Below are positions 51,754 to 60,632 of a stretch of DNA of 64,000 nucleotides, one piece after another. The DNA comes from Umezawaea endophytica (GTDB taxonomy: Bacteria; Actinomycetota; Actinomycetes; Mycobacteriales; Pseudonocardiaceae). The DNA lies in the NCBI RefSeq assembly GCF_025061645.1, contig NZ_JANYMP010000004.1:42968-106967 (forward strand), in the 5' to 3' direction. Both the position numbers and the translations under genes were made by a program. The notes under the pieces are model-generated. The model was not told the origin of the DNA, ran no database searches, and saw only the letters and a program-made list of their open reading frames with translations. Every line of letters starts with the position of its first letter. The stretch's first letter is position 1.

Positions 51754-52095
51754 GGCTCTCACCTCCGGGTGGTCCCGCTCAGTCCTACGGATCGGGCCGG
51801 TCCGCGGTTCAGCACCGGTACCCGCGTGTCGGGGACGGTGGTTTCCCCTGGCGGCGCACGGGGAACACAGGGGTGTTCGGCGACGGCGGGCCCGACCGGG
51901 TGTGTGGTCGTCGTGAGCGGACCGGAGTCGCGCGGGTGCTCGCCGTGGTCGCGCGCGGGCACCGGCGGGGTTCCCGACCGGGGAACGGGCGGACTTGTGC
52001 CCTGGTGGTTCGGAAAACTGTCGGACCCTCCGGATAGTCTCCCGGTACCGCCCATCGCAAGCGCGTCCGCAATCCACGACCGGGAGATTGACCCT
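51754..52095 (+). promoter_or_regulatory. 342-bp promoter region of parE
   Basis: No gene seen. The parE frame stays open through it without a plausible start. An AT patch near 52010-52040 with TAGTCT may be the -10 region. GGGAGA at 52082-52087 serves as the ribosome site for the GTG at 52096. The region also contains GC-rich inverted segments near 51835-51900. Confidence 0.5.
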
Positions 52096-54696
52096 GTGAC
52101 TGCCGAGACCCTCTACGGGGCCGATGACCTGACACACCTGGAGGGTCTGGAAGCGGTCCGCAAACGACCCGGCATGTACATCGGGTCGACCGACAGCCGC
52201 GGCATCAACCACCTCTTCACCGAGGTCGTCGACAACTCCACGGACGAGGGCATCGCGGGCCACGCCTCGCGGATCGTCGTGACCCTGCACGCCGACGGCA
52301 GCGTCCAGGTCGACGACGACGGCCGCGGCATCCCCACCGGCGTGCACGCGAAGTCCGGTCTGTCCGGTGTTGAGCTGGTGCTGACCAGGCTCCACGCGGG
52401 CGGCAAGTTCGGCGGCTCCGGCTACAAGACCTCCGGCGGTCTGCACGGCGTCGGCGCGTCCGCGGTCAACGCTCTGTCGCACCGGTTCGACGTGACGGTG
52501 AAGCGGGACGGCAAGGTCCACCAGATGTCGTTCGCGCACGGCGTCCCGGCGGTGTTCGACGGCCCCGGCCCGAAGGCGCCGTCCACCCGCCAGTCCGGGT
52601 TGCAGATCACCGGCAAGATGAAGCGCGGTGAGTCGACCGGCACGTCCATCCGGTACTGGTACGACGCCCGGTACTTCGAGAACGGGTCGTCGCTGGACGT
52701 CGAGGCCGTCCGCGCGAAGCTGCGCAACACCGCGTTCCTGGTGCCCGGCGTGACGTACGTCCTGCGCCACGCGATCGAGGACTCGATCGGCGAGGAGACG
52801 TTCCACTACCCCAACGGCCTGGCCGACATGGTCGACTTCCTCGCCCCGGCGGGCGACAAGGCCGTGTCCGGCACGCTGCTGGTCAACGGCGCGGGCACCT
52901 ACCAGGAGAACGCGGCCGACCAGAACGGCGTCATGCGGTCCAAAGTGGAGCGCCAGGCCGAGGTCGAGGTCGCGCTCCGCTGGGGCACCGGGTACGAGCG
53001 CTCGGTCGAGTGCTTCACCAACACGATCCGCAACGTGCACGGCGGCACCCACCGCCGCGGCTTCGACCGCGCGGTCGTGAAAGCCCTGCACGACGCCATC
53101 TCCAAGACCCGCGGCCTGCTCAAGGCCAAGGAGGACATGCCGACCCTGGATGACGTCCTGGAGGGCATGACCGCCGTCATCCACGTCCGCATCCCCGAGC
53201 CGCAGTTCACCTCGCAGACCAAGGACGAGCTGTCCACCGCGGGCATCGTCAAGGTCATCCAGGCCGTGGTGGAGAAGCACGTCCGGGAGTGGACCGAGGA
53301 CAAGAAGACCAAGATGGAGGCGAAGGTCGTCCTCCAGAAGGTCGTCGACGCCTCGCGCGTCCGGCTGACCCAGAAGCAGCAGAAGGACGCGGCCCGCCGC
53401 AAGACCGCGCTCGAAGGCGCGTCCATGCCGCCGAAGCTGGTCGACTGCCGCGCGACGGGCGTGTCCCGCAGCGAGCTGTTCCTGGTGGAGGGCGACAGCG
53501 CGCTCGGCTGCTTCACCGGCGACACGATGGTCGCGATGGCGTTCGGCCGCCCGAGGTCCTTCGCCGACCTCGTCGCGGACTGGGCGTTCGGCATCACCCA
53601 CTACGGCTACGCGACGGACGAGGACGGCCACGTCGTCGTGGCCCCGCTGCTGGAGCCGCGGCTCACCCGCTTCCTGGCGCCGCTGGTCCGCGTGACGCTC
53701 GACAACGGCGAGGCGGTCCGGTGCACCCCGGACCACCTGTTCCGGCTGCGCGACGGCTCGTACCGCCGCGCGGACGAACTCGTCGTCGGCCAGTCGCTGA
53801 TGCCGCTGTACCGGTCCTCGTCCATCGTGGACGGGGCGCGGCCGGTGTGGATGAACGACACCGAGATCTGGGCGCTGCCCCGCCTCGACTCGCACCCGTC
53901 GCTGTCCGGCACGCTCGACGCGCCGGGCGACGGCCGCGCGCCGGTCAACCACCAGGTCCAGTCGGTGGAGGTGCTGGAGGAGGTGGCGGACGTGTACGAC
54001 CTCACCGTCGAGCACCACCACAACTTCGCGCTGGAGACCGGCGTGTTCGTGCACAACAGCGCCCGCATGGCGCGGGTGTCGGAGTACCAGGCGCTGCTGC
54101 CGCTGCGCGGCAAGATCCTCAACGTGCAGAAGGCGAGCCTGGGCGACACGCTGCGCAACGCCGAGATCGCCTCGATCGTCCAGGTGCTCGGCGCGGGCAC
54201 CGGCCGCACGTTCGACCTGGCCGCGATGCGCTACGGCCGGGTGATCCTGATGGCGGACGCGGACGTCGACGGCTCGCACATCCGGACGCTGCTGATCACG
54301 CTGTTCGCCAAGTACATGCGCCCGGTGATCGAGGACGGGCGGCTGTACGCGGCGATGCCGCCGCTGCACAAGGTCGTGACGAAGGGCCGCAACCCGGAGA
54401 CCCGGTTCACGTTCACCCAGCGCGAGATGGAGCAGACGGTCGCCCGGCTGGAGAAGCAGGGCAAGCAGATCGTCACCCCCGTGCCCCGGTTCAAGGGCCT
54501 CGGCGAGATGGACGCGGACGAGTTGTGGGACACCACGATGAACCCGGCCACCCGCTCCGTCCGCCGCATCACCATCGACGACGCCGAAGCGGCGGAGTCG
54601 GCGCTGGAACTGCTCATGGGCGAGAAGGTCGAACCGCGCCGCGCGTGGCTCGTGGAGTCGTCCTCGCGCGTCGACCAGTCCGCGATCGACCTCTGA
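52096..54696 (+). CDS. parE: DNA topoisomerase IV subunit B (ParE) with mini-intein
   Basis: 866 aa precursor, 683 aa after splicing; GTG start, TAETLYGADDLTHLEGLEAVRKRPGMYIGS. ATP-binding GHKL motifs EVVDNSTDEG, DDGRGIP and GGLHGVGASAVN; TOPRIM with EGDSALG and DADVDGSHIR; C-terminal PRFKGLGEMDADELWDTTM. Relaxes and decatenates DNA with ParC encoded 32 bp downstream. Named ParE rather than GyrB because it is paired with a parC-like gene outside any dnaA-recF context and its start resembles actinobacterial ParE. The intein (residues 472-654) interrupts the TOPRIM EGDSALG-S site. Quinolone and aminocoumarin target. Confidence 0.9.
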   Translation: MTAETLYGADDLTHLEGLEAVRKRPGMYIGSTDSRGINHLFTEVVDNSTDEGIAGHASRIVVTLHADGSVQVDDDGRGIPTGVHAKSGLSGVELVLTRLHAGGKFGGSGYKTSGGLHGVGASAVNALSHRFDVTVKRDGKVHQMSFAHGVPAVFDGPGPKAPSTRQSGLQITGKMKRGESTGTSIRYWYDARYFENGSSLDVEAVRAKLRNTAFLVPGVTYVLRHAIEDSIGEETFHYPNGLADMVDFLAPAGDKAVSGTLLVNGAGTYQENAADQNGVMRSKVERQAEVEVALRWGTGYERSVECFTNTIRNVHGGTHRRGFDRAVVKALHDAISKTRGLLKAKEDMPTLDDVLEGMTAVIHVRIPEPQFTSQTKDELSTAGIVKVIQAVVEKHVREWTEDKKTKMEAKVVLQKVVDASRVRLTQKQQKDAARRKTALEGASMPPKLVDCRATGVSRSELFLVEGDSALGCFTGDTMVAMAFGRPRSFADLVADWAFGITHYGYATDEDGHVVVAPLLEPRLTRFLAPLVRVTLDNGEAVRCTPDHLFRLRDGSYRRADELVVGQSLMPLYRSSSIVDGARPVWMNDTEIWALPRLDSHPSLSGTLDAPGDGRAPVNHQVQSVEVLEEVADVYDLTVEHHHNFALETGVFVHNSARMARVSEYQALLPLRGKILNVQKASLGDTLRNAEIASIVQVLGAGTGRTFDLAAMRYGRVILMADADVDGSHIRTLLITLFAKYMRPVIEDGRLYAAMPPLHKVVTKGRNPETRFTFTQREMEQTVARLEKQGKQIVTPVPRFKGLGEMDADELWDTTMNPATRSVRRITIDDAEAAESALELLMGEKVEPRRAWLVESSSRVDQSAIDL
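53509..54057 (+). other. mini-intein in ParE (183 aa, no endonuclease)
   Basis: Begins with Cys472 (CFTGDTMVAM, block A) and ends VFVHN before Ser655 (+1 residue). Block B TPDHLF and block F/G VYDLTVEHHHNFALETGVFVHN are present, all the residues needed for splicing. Only 183 aa, with no LAGLIDADG segment, so it is a mini-intein fixed in place. Inserted between EGDSALG and SARMARVSEYQALLPL of the TOPRIM domain. Confidence 0.92.
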
Positions 54697-54728
54697 CCAC
54701 CACACACCCGCAGAGAGAGCTCCCAGTC

Positions 54729-57700
54729 ATGGCACGCCGCAAAGGCCCGACGACCAAGGTCGACCCCTCCGCCTTCGACCAGGCGGGCGCGACCGTGGTC
54801 GACAACCCGCTGAAGGTCGAGATCGAGGACTCCTACCTGGAGTACGCGTACTCGGTCATCCACTCGCGCGCCCTCCCGGACGCGCGGGACGGCCTCAAGC
54901 CGGTGCACCGCCGCATCCTGTACTCGATGAACGAGCAGGGCTACCGGCCGACGCACGCGTACGTGAAGTCGGCCCGCGTGGTCGGCGACTGCTTCGTGCG
55001 CGGCGCGCTGGTGTCCACGCCGGAGGGCCTGCGCCCGATCGAGGCCATCGGGGTCGGCGACCTCGTGCTCGACCCGGCGGGCGTGCCGGTCCCGGTCGTG
55101 GAGGCGTACGAGAACCCGGCGTCCGAGCTGGTCCGCGTCACGTGGGCGACCGGGCAGACCATGGTCGTCACGCCGGGCCAGCGCTTCCGCACCCTCAACG
55201 ACGACCTGACGCCCGGCTGGACGGCCGCCCGCGACCTCGCGGGCAAGCTCACCGCCGGGTACGGCAGCGCCCGCTGGGCCGCCGCGGCCCCGAGCACGGA
55301 GGCGCTCCCGTACGTGCGGGCGCTGGTCCTCGCGGCGGGCAGGGTCGTCGAGGGCGCCGCGGTGGTCTCCTCCGCCGACAGCACCGTGATCGACATCGCC
55401 CACGGCTGGGCGATCGGCGCCGATGTCGAGACGACCCGCGAGAAGCACGAGGACCCCGAACTCCACGTCCTCACCATCCCCGGCCTGGGAGCGACCGACG
55501 TCGCCGAGGTGCTGGCCGACCGCTCCACCTGGCTCCCGTTCCTCGCGGGCCTCCTCGACGCCGCGGGCTCCGCGTCCGCGCACGGCGTCGTCCTGCCCGC
55601 CGCCGCCCGCCCGTTCCTCGCCGACCTGGGCATCCGCGCCACGAACCACGAACCCGACCTCCTGGTCACCGGCGCCGACGCCGCCGCACTCGCGCAGGCG
55701 CTGCTCCCGTGGGCCCGCACCGAAGGCCTGCGCGCCGTCCCGCCCCAGGCCACCACCCGCCCGTCCCTGCTGCCGGGCCTGTCGCTCACCGGCGTCCGCA
55801 CGGTCGAACCGGTCACCCGCGACACGACGTACGACATCCAGGTCGGCACGACCGAACACGCGTTCGTCGTCGAGGGCCAGGTGGTCCACAACTGCATGGG
55901 CAAGTACCACCCCCACGGCGACACGGCCATCTACGACGCGATGGTCCGCCTGGCCCAGGACTTCTCCCTGAACACCCCGCTGGTCGACGGGCACGGCAAC
56001 TTCGGTTCCCCGGACGACGGACCGGCCGCGTCGAGGTACTGCGTCGTCGGTGATACCCGTATCCGCCTCGCCGACGGTTCGAGCTCACGCATCGCCGACC
56101 TGGTGAACCTGCCCGCGGACGCCGAGGCGGACGCCGACTTCGAGGTCCTCGACAAAGACGGCAAGGCCGTTCGGGTCGACAAGGTCTTCAACTCGGGCGT
56201 CCACCCGACGCTGCGAATCCGCACCAAGGCGGGCTTCTCCATCCGGGGCAGTGAGAACCACCTGGTCCTGTGCCTGGAAGCGCCGATGGGGGTGCCGCTG
56301 TTCCAGTGGCGGAGGTTGGACGAGGTCCAGCCGGGCACCGTGGTGTGCGTCGCGCGGAACGCCTGGTCGGAAGTCATCCCGACGGCCAGGGAGTACATGC
56401 TCGGCGTGCTCGGTGGCGCCTGGGTCTCCGAGGGGTGGGCCGGCGACGACCGCGCGGGCTTCAACAACACCGACGAGCACTACTTCGGCGAGGTGTTGCA
56501 CGCCTACGACCAGGTGGTAGGCGGCCGGCGCTACGTTTCGGAGCGTCACACCCGTCAGGACCGCAAGCGGATCCACGAACTCGACGTCCAGGACTACGCC
56601 GGTGGCATGGAGGCCTTCCGCGCCAGCCCGCTGGCGGAGTTCATCGGTCACCAGGCTCGGGACAAGTTCGTCCCCGAGTTCGTGTGGAACGGGGGCTGGG
56701 GCGTCAAGCGGGCATTCCTGATGGCCGCGTTCGAAGGTGACGGCGGCGTCCGCGACGCCAAGAACGGTTTCACCGTCCAGTACTCCACGTACAGCGAACG
56801 CCTGGCGAACGAGATGCACGAGATGCTCGCCGAGTTCGGCGTCATCGCGCAGCACCGCGAGTACACCCGCGCGAGCGGTGCGGTGGAGCGGCGCCTCGTC
56901 ATCTCCGGTCTTCGCAACGTCCGTGCGTTCGTCTCCCGCGTCGGGTTCCTGAAGACGAAGCAGGCGAAGGTGCAGGACCTGCTCCAGCGTTCGCCTCTGC
57001 GTCCGCATCGCCTGAGCCAGGACAGCGTTCCGTTCGTCGCCGACTTCGTTCGCGGCGCGCTCGACTTCGACCGCCGCGGTAGTGGCCGCAAGTGGCTCAC
57101 GCAGCACAACTTCGACCGCGTCGAACGCTGGGAGACCGAACGCCTCCGGATCATCGACCGGATCAAGGATCCGGAGATCCTGGCGACGATCCTGCCGATC
57201 ATGGACTCCGGCTACCGGTTCGAGGCGGTGACCGAGGTGGAGTCGTGCGATCCGGCCGAGGTCTACTCGGTCCGGGTCGACTCGGAGGACCACTCGTTCC
57301 TCGCGGGCGGGTTCGTGAACCACAACACCGAGGCCCGCATGTCGCAGGCCGCGATGTTGCTCGTCGGTGAGCTGGGCGAGGACACGATCGACTTCCGGCC
57401 CAACTACGACGGGTCGTTGCAAGAGCCGTCGGTGTTGCCCGCGGCGTTCCCGAACCTGCTGGTCAACGGCACCTCGGGCATCGCGGTCGGCATGGCGACG
57501 AACATGATCCCGCACAACCTGGGCGAGGTCGTGGCGGCGGCGCGGTGGTTGATCACGCATCCGACCGCGACGCTCGACAAGCTGATGGAGTTCGTGCCAG
57601 GCCCCGACCTGCCGACCGGTGGCGCGCTGCTGGGGCTGGACGAGGTGCGCAAGGCGTACGAGACCGGTCGCGGGGTCGTCCGGATGCGGGCGAAGGTCGA

Positions 57701-59405
57701 GATCGGGCCGTTGGAGGGCAGTCGGGGCAGGCAGGCGATCACGGTCACCGAGCTGCCGTACGGGGTCGGGTCCGAGCGGATCATCGAGAAGATCACCGAC
57801 GAGGTGAACAAGTCCAAGCGGCTGTCCGGCATCGCGGACGTCAAGGACCTCACCGACCGCGAGAACGGCATCCGGCTCGTCGTCGAGTGCAAGGTCGGCG
57901 TGAACCCGCAGGCGCTGCTGGCCGACCTGTACCGGCTGACGCCGATGGAGCAGTCGTTCGGCATCAACAACCTGGTGCTGGTCGAGGGCCAGCCGCAGAC
58001 GCTGGGGCTGAAGGCGCTGCTGGAGGTGTTCCTCGCCCACCGGTACGACGTGGTGACGCGGCGGACGAAGTTCCGCCGCCGCAAGCGCGAAGACCGGCTG
58101 CACCTGGTCGAGGGCCTGCTCAAGGCCCTGCTGGACATCGACAAGGTGATCAAGCTGATCCGCGACAGCGAGAACGCGCAGGCGGCGAAGGACAGCCTGA
58201 TGGCGCGGTTCAAGCTGTCGGAGATCCAGGCGACGTACATCCTCGACACGCCGCTGCGCAGGCTCACCAAGTTCGACCGGATCGAGCTGGAGGGCGAGCA
58301 GGAGCGGCTGAGCGCCGAGATCGCCGAGCTGACCAGGATCCTCGACGACGAGTCGGTGCTGAAGAAGCTCGTGTCGACCGAGCTGGCCGCGGTGGCGAAG
58401 GACCTGACGGCCGAGCGGCGCACGTCGCTGATCGACGGCGACCTGAAGGAGGTGCTGGCGGCGTCCAAGCCCGCCGGGCCGCTGGAGGTCGCGGACGACC
58501 CGTGCCAGGTGATCCTGTCGGCGACCGGGCTGGTCGCGCGGACCGCCGCCGAGTCGGAGGAGGCGTCGGAGGCCAAGCGCCGCAAGGGCCGCACCCGGCA
58601 CGACGCGGTGGCCGCCGTGGTCCACTCGACGGCCCGCGGCCAGATCCTGCTGGTGACGAACCTCGGCCGGGCGTTCAAGACGGACGTGCTGCCGCTGCCG
58701 GTGCTGCCGGAGCAGATCGGCACGGTGTCGCTGAGCGGCGGCATGGCCGCGAGTGAGCTGCTGCCGCTGGAGAAGGGCGAGAAGGTCGTCGGCATCGCGC
58801 CGCTCGGCGAACCCGACCCGACGTCACCGGGCTTGGCGATCGGCACGCGGCAGGGCGTGGTGAAGGTCTGCGCGCCGGAGTGGCCGGTGCGGTCGGACGA
58901 GTTCGAGGTCATCAGCCTCAAGGAGGGCGACGAGATCGTCGGCGCCACCTGGCTGACCGACGGCACGGAGACGCTCGCGTTCGTCACGTCGGACTCGTCG
59001 CTGCTGCGGTACGCCGCGTCGCTGGTCCGGCCGCAGGGCCTCAAGGGCGGCGGCATGGCCGGGATCAACGTGTCGGCGGACGCGCGGGTGGTGTTCTTCG
59101 GGGCGGTCCGCACGGATGACGAGACGCACGGCGAACCGATGGTGGTGACGTCGAGCGGGCAGAGCGTGAAGGTGACACCGTTCAGCGAGTACCCCGCGAA
59201 GGGCAGGGCGACCGGCGGTGTCCGGTCGCAGCGGTTCGTGCGCGGCGAGACCGGGCTGGTGCTGGCGTGGATCGGGTCGCGGCCCGCGGGGGCGTCGAAG
59301 AACGGTGTGCCGGTGGAGTTGCCGGAGGTGGACCAGCGGCGCGACGGGTCCGGTGCGCCGCACCCCGGTCCGGACGTCGTGGGGCACGTGATCGAGCGGG
59401 GCTGA
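54729..59405 (+). CDS. parC: DNA topoisomerase IV subunit A (ParC) with two inteins
   Basis: 1558 aa precursor, about 828 aa after removal of two inteins (301 and 429 aa). Extein landmarks: [41 protein letters not shown], active-site Tyr437 in ASRY-TEARM, and a C-terminal beta-pinwheel (LVVTSSG...KATRGV-like). Works with ParE to pass one DNA duplex through another. Intein 1 splits the segment just before the quinolone-resistance helix; intein 2 sits immediately after the catalytic Tyr. Only a correctly double-spliced protein can be active. Terminates 15 bp before the nitrile-hydratase-like genes, probably same transcript. Confidence 0.9.
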   Translation: MARRKGPTTKVDPSAFDQAGATVVDNPLKVEIEDSYLEYAYSVIHSRALPDARDGLKPVHRRILYSMNEQGYRPTHAYVKSARVVGDCFVRGALVSTPEGLRPIEAIGVGDLVLDPAGVPVPVVEAYENPASELVRVTWATGQTMVVTPGQRFRTLNDDLTPGWTAARDLAGKLTAGYGSARWAAAAPSTEALPYVRALVLAAGRVVEGAAVVSSADSTVIDIAHGWAIGADVETTREKHEDPELHVLTIPGLGATDVAEVLADRSTWLPFLAGLLDAAGSASAHGVVLPAAARPFLADLGIRATNHEPDLLVTGADAAALAQALLPWARTEGLRAVPPQATTRPSLLPGLSLTGVRTVEPVTRDTTYDIQVGTTEHAFVVEGQVVHNCMGKYHPHGDTAIYDAMVRLAQDFSLNTPLVDGHGNFGSPDDGPAASRYCVVGDTRIRLADGSSSRIADLVNLPADAEADADFEVLDKDGKAVRVDKVFNSGVHPTLRIRTKAGFSIRGSENHLVLCLEAPMGVPLFQWRRLDEVQPGTVVCVARNAWSEVIPTAREYMLGVLGGAWVSEGWAGDDRAGFNNTDEHYFGEVLHAYDQVVGGRRYVSERHTRQDRKRIHELDVQDYAGGMEAFRASPLAEFIGHQARDKFVPEFVWNGGWGVKRAFLMAAFEGDGGVRDAKNGFTVQYSTYSERLANEMHEMLAEFGVIAQHREYTRASGAVERRLVISGLRNVRAFVSRVGFLKTKQAKVQDLLQRSPLRPHRLSQDSVPFVADFVRGALDFDRRGSGRKWLTQHNFDRVERWETERLRIIDRIKDPEILATILPIMDSGYRFEAVTEVESCDPAEVYSVRVDSEDHSFLAGGFVNHNTEARMSQAAMLLVGELGEDTIDFRPNYDGSLQEPSVLPAAFPNLLVNGTSGIAVGMATNMIPHNLGEVVAAARWLITHPTATLDKLMEFVPGPDLPTGGALLGLDEVRKAYETGRGVVRMRAKVEIGPLEGSRGRQAITVTELPYGVGSERIIEKITDEVNKSKRLSGIADVKDLTDRENGIRLVVECKVGVNPQALLADLYRLTPMEQSFGINNLVLVEGQPQTLGLKALLEVFLAHRYDVVTRRTKFRRRKREDRLHLVEGLLKALLDIDKVIKLIRDSENAQAAKDSLMARFKLSEIQATYILDTPLRRLTKFDRIELEGEQERLSAEIAELTRILDDESVLKKLVSTELAAVAKDLTAERRTSLIDGDLKEVLAASKPAGPLEVADDPCQVILSATGLVARTAAESEEASEAKRRKGRTRHDAVAAVVHSTARGQILLVTNLGRAFKTDVLPLPVLPEQIGTVSLSGGMAASELLPLEKGEKVVGIAPLGEPDPTSPGLAIGTRQGVVKVCAPEWPVRSDEFEVISLKEGDEIVGATWLTDGTETLAFVTSDSSLLRYAASLVRPQGLKGGGMAGINVSADARVVFFGAVRTDDETHGEPMVVTSSGQSVKVTPFSEYPAKGRATGGVRSQRFVRGETGLVLAWIGSRPAGASKNGVPVELPEVDQRRDGSGAPHPGPDVVGHVIERG
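54990..55892 (+). other. ParC intein 1 (301 aa, degenerate endonuclease)
   Basis: Cys88 ([10 protein letters not shown]) to His387-Asn388 (QVVHN), then +1 Cys. Two relics of LAGLIDADG motifs read VRALVLAAG and LAGLLDAAG, with Ala in place of both catalytic acids, so the homing endonuclease is dead. Block B is TPGQ, with Gln where most inteins have His. Block [14 protein letters not shown] is kept. Insertion point SARVVGD | [10 protein letters not shown], ahead of the QRDR. Confidence 0.9.
56040..57326 (+). other. ParC intein 2 (429 aa, intact-looking LAGLIDADG endonuclease)
   Basis: Cys438 ([13 protein letters not shown]) to Asn866 (FVNHN), then +1 Thr. LAGLIDADG motifs [10 protein letters not shown] and [10 protein letters not shown] keep Glu and Asp at the catalytic positions. 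Block B SENHLVL, block [19 protein letters not shown]. Insertion right after Tyr437, the same site as the mycobacterial GyrA intein (RY|TEA), where loss of splicing would remove the catalytic tyrosine environment. Confidence 0.92.
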
Positions 59406-59420
59406 GCCGGGAGGCGTGGG

Positions 59421-59705
59421 ATGGGCCGGATCAACGACGTCGGCGGGATGCACGGGTTCCCGCCGATCGAGCGGGAGCTGGACGAGCCGCCGTTCCACGC
59501 CGACTGGGAGGCGCACGTGTTCGCGATGAACCGCGCGCTCATCGGTCGCGGGGTGTACAACCTGGACGAGTTCCGCGACGCCGTGGAGCGGTTGCCCGCG
59601 GCGGAGTACCTGGCGGCCTCGTACTACGAGCGGTGGTTCCGGGCCATCACCGCGCTGCTGGTCGCGAAGGGCGTGTGCACGGCCGAGGAGGTGGCCGGTG
59701 GCTGA
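59421..59705 (+). CDS. Nitrile hydratase beta-subunit-like, N-terminal half
   Basis: 94 aa, ATG with GGGAGG upstream. Sequence INDVGGMHGFPPIERELDEPPFHADWEAHVFAMNRAL onward matches the first roughly 95 residues of nitrile hydratase beta (DGIHDTGGMTGYGP...EPFFHYEWE), ending in YYERWFRAITALLVAKG. The normal linker and C-terminal barrel are absent; the latter is in the next gene, as in the scnB/scnA split of thiocyanate hydrolase. Overlaps the next frame by 8 bp. It is 15 bp downstream of parC. Confidence 0.85.
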   Translation: MGRINDVGGMHGFPPIERELDEPPFHADWEAHVFAMNRALIGRGVYNLDEFRDAVERLPAAEYLAASYYERWFRAITALLVAKGVCTAEEVAGG

Positions 59706-59970
59706 CCTGTTCGCGCCGGGGGACCGGGTTCGCGCCACGTCCGTGGACCCGCCGCACCACACCAGGGCGCCTCGCTACGTCCGCGGGGCGGTCGGGACGG
59801 TCGTCGAACGCGAGGGCGTGTTCCCCCTGGCCGACGACCGCGCTCGCGGACTGCCGTCAGCGCCCGAGGCCGTGTACGCGGTCCGGTTCGCCGCGCGGGA
59901 GCTGTTCGGGGAAGGCGACCACGACGTCACCGTGGCGCTCTGGGAGAGCTACCTCCGGGCGGTGTCCTGA
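59698..59970 (+). CDS. Nitrile hydratase beta-subunit-like, C-terminal SH3-like half
   Basis: 90 aa, GTG start overlapping the previous gene by 8 bp. The segment FAPGDRVRATSVDPPHHTRAPRYVRGAVGTVVEREGVFPL...YAVRFAARELFGEGDHDVTVALWESYL is the SH3-like barrel of nitrile hydratase beta ([34 protein letters not shown]...ELWGD...DLWEPYL). Stop overlaps the alpha gene start (TGATG). Independent translation plus stand-alone folding implies assembly as alpha-betaN-betaC trimers. Confidence 0.87.
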   Translation: MADLFAPGDRVRATSVDPPHHTRAPRYVRGAVGTVVEREGVFPLADDRARGLPSAPEAVYAVRFAARELFGEGDHDVTVALWESYLRAVS

Positions 59971-60566
59971 TGGGCGGGGACCACGGCGGCGCGGCCGCCT
60001 CGCTGGCGGCTCGGGTCCGGCACGTGGAGGCCCTGCTGGAGCAGCGCGGGCTGGTGGACCCGCTGGAGCTGGACCGCGCGCTGGAGGCGTTCCTGGCTCG
60101 GGCGAACCCGGACAACGGGGCTCGGCTGGTCGCCAGGGCGTGGGTGGACCCCGGTTTCCGCGCCCGCCTCCTGCTGGACGGCAACGCCGCCATCGGGGAG
60201 GTGGGGGTCTCCATGGGCGGTGGGTTGCAGGAGCAGCGGCTGAAGGTCGTGGAGAACACCGCGACGACGCACAACGTGGTCGTCTGCACCCTGTGCTCCT
60301 GCTACCCGGTCGCGCTGCTGGGGCCGTCGCCCACCTGGTACAAGAGCGAGGCCTACCGGTCGCGGGTGGTCCGCGATCCCCGGTCCGTGCTGGCCGAGTT
60401 CGGCTTCGCCCTGCCGGACGCCGTGGCGATCACGGTGTGGGACGCCAGCGCGGAGACCCGGTACCTGGTCGTCCCCCGGCGACCCGAGGGGACCGAGGGG
60501 TTGGACGAGCGCGCGCTGGCCGACCTGGTGACCCGCGACGGGCTGATCGGCGTGGCCGCGGTCTGA
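59970..60566 (+). CDS. Nitrile hydratase alpha-subunit-like (cobalt-type claw)
   Basis: 198 aa, ATG in TGATG. The metal claw VCTLCSCY has Cys106, Cys109, Ser110 and Cys111; Thr at 107 marks the cobalt type (Fe-type has Ser). Further conserved parts: VENTATTHNVVVCTLCSC, PTWYKSEAYRSRVVRDPRSVL and VWDASAETRYLV. With two beta-half genes it forms a complete hydratase or thiocyanate-hydrolase-like enzyme; nitriles or thiocyanate as substrate cannot be decided. No separate activator (P14K-type) gene is visible. Confidence 0.9.
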   Translation: MGGDHGGAAASLAARVRHVEALLEQRGLVDPLELDRALEAFLARANPDNGARLVARAWVDPGFRARLLLDGNAAIGEVGVSMGGGLQEQRLKVVENTATTHNVVVCTLCSCYPVALLGPSPTWYKSEAYRSRVVRDPRSVLAEFGFALPDAVAITVWDASAETRYLVVPRRPEGTEGLDERALADLVTRDGLIGVAAV

Positions 60567-60584
60567 CGCCGCTCGGGAACAGCA

Positions 60585-60618
60585 CGACGGCCGGACCCCT
60601 GGTGGAGTCCGGCCGTCG
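60585..60618. terminator. bidirectional hairpin terminator
   Basis: Arms CGACGGCCGGAC and GTCCGGCCGTCG (12 bp perfect), 10-base loop, between the convergent hydratase and kinase genes. Confidence 0.85.
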
Positions 60619-60632
60619 GGACCGTACCGCTG

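Noticed and set aside
51769-52095. Extension of parE upstream of 52096
   Set aside because: The extra 109 codons have no ParE homology and no ribosome site, whereas the GTG at 52096 begins the known ParE N-terminus and is preceded by GGGAGA.
51199-54705. A very long minus-strand reading frame antisense to parE (over 1100 codons)
   Set aside because: It is the mirror of a high-GC coding gene; only its last 184 codons (the DUF3558 lipoprotein at 51199-51753) have a signal, ribosome site and family features.
56085-58625. An 846-codon minus-strand frame antisense to parC
   Set aside because: Composition of Arg, His, Leu and Gln with no family features; a typical GC-rich shadow of the parC codons.
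52096-59405. Naming the pair gyrB/gyrA
   Set aside because: gyrB and gyrA normally lie beside dnaA/recF; here there is no replication-origin context and the start of the B subunit resembles actinobacterial ParE. The choice remains moderately certain.
59421-59705. Interpretation of the 94-aa protein as a nitrile hydratase activator (P14K-type)
   Set aside because: Its start, INDVGGMHGF, is specific to the beta-subunit N-terminus, and the C-terminal beta half is encoded immediately after.
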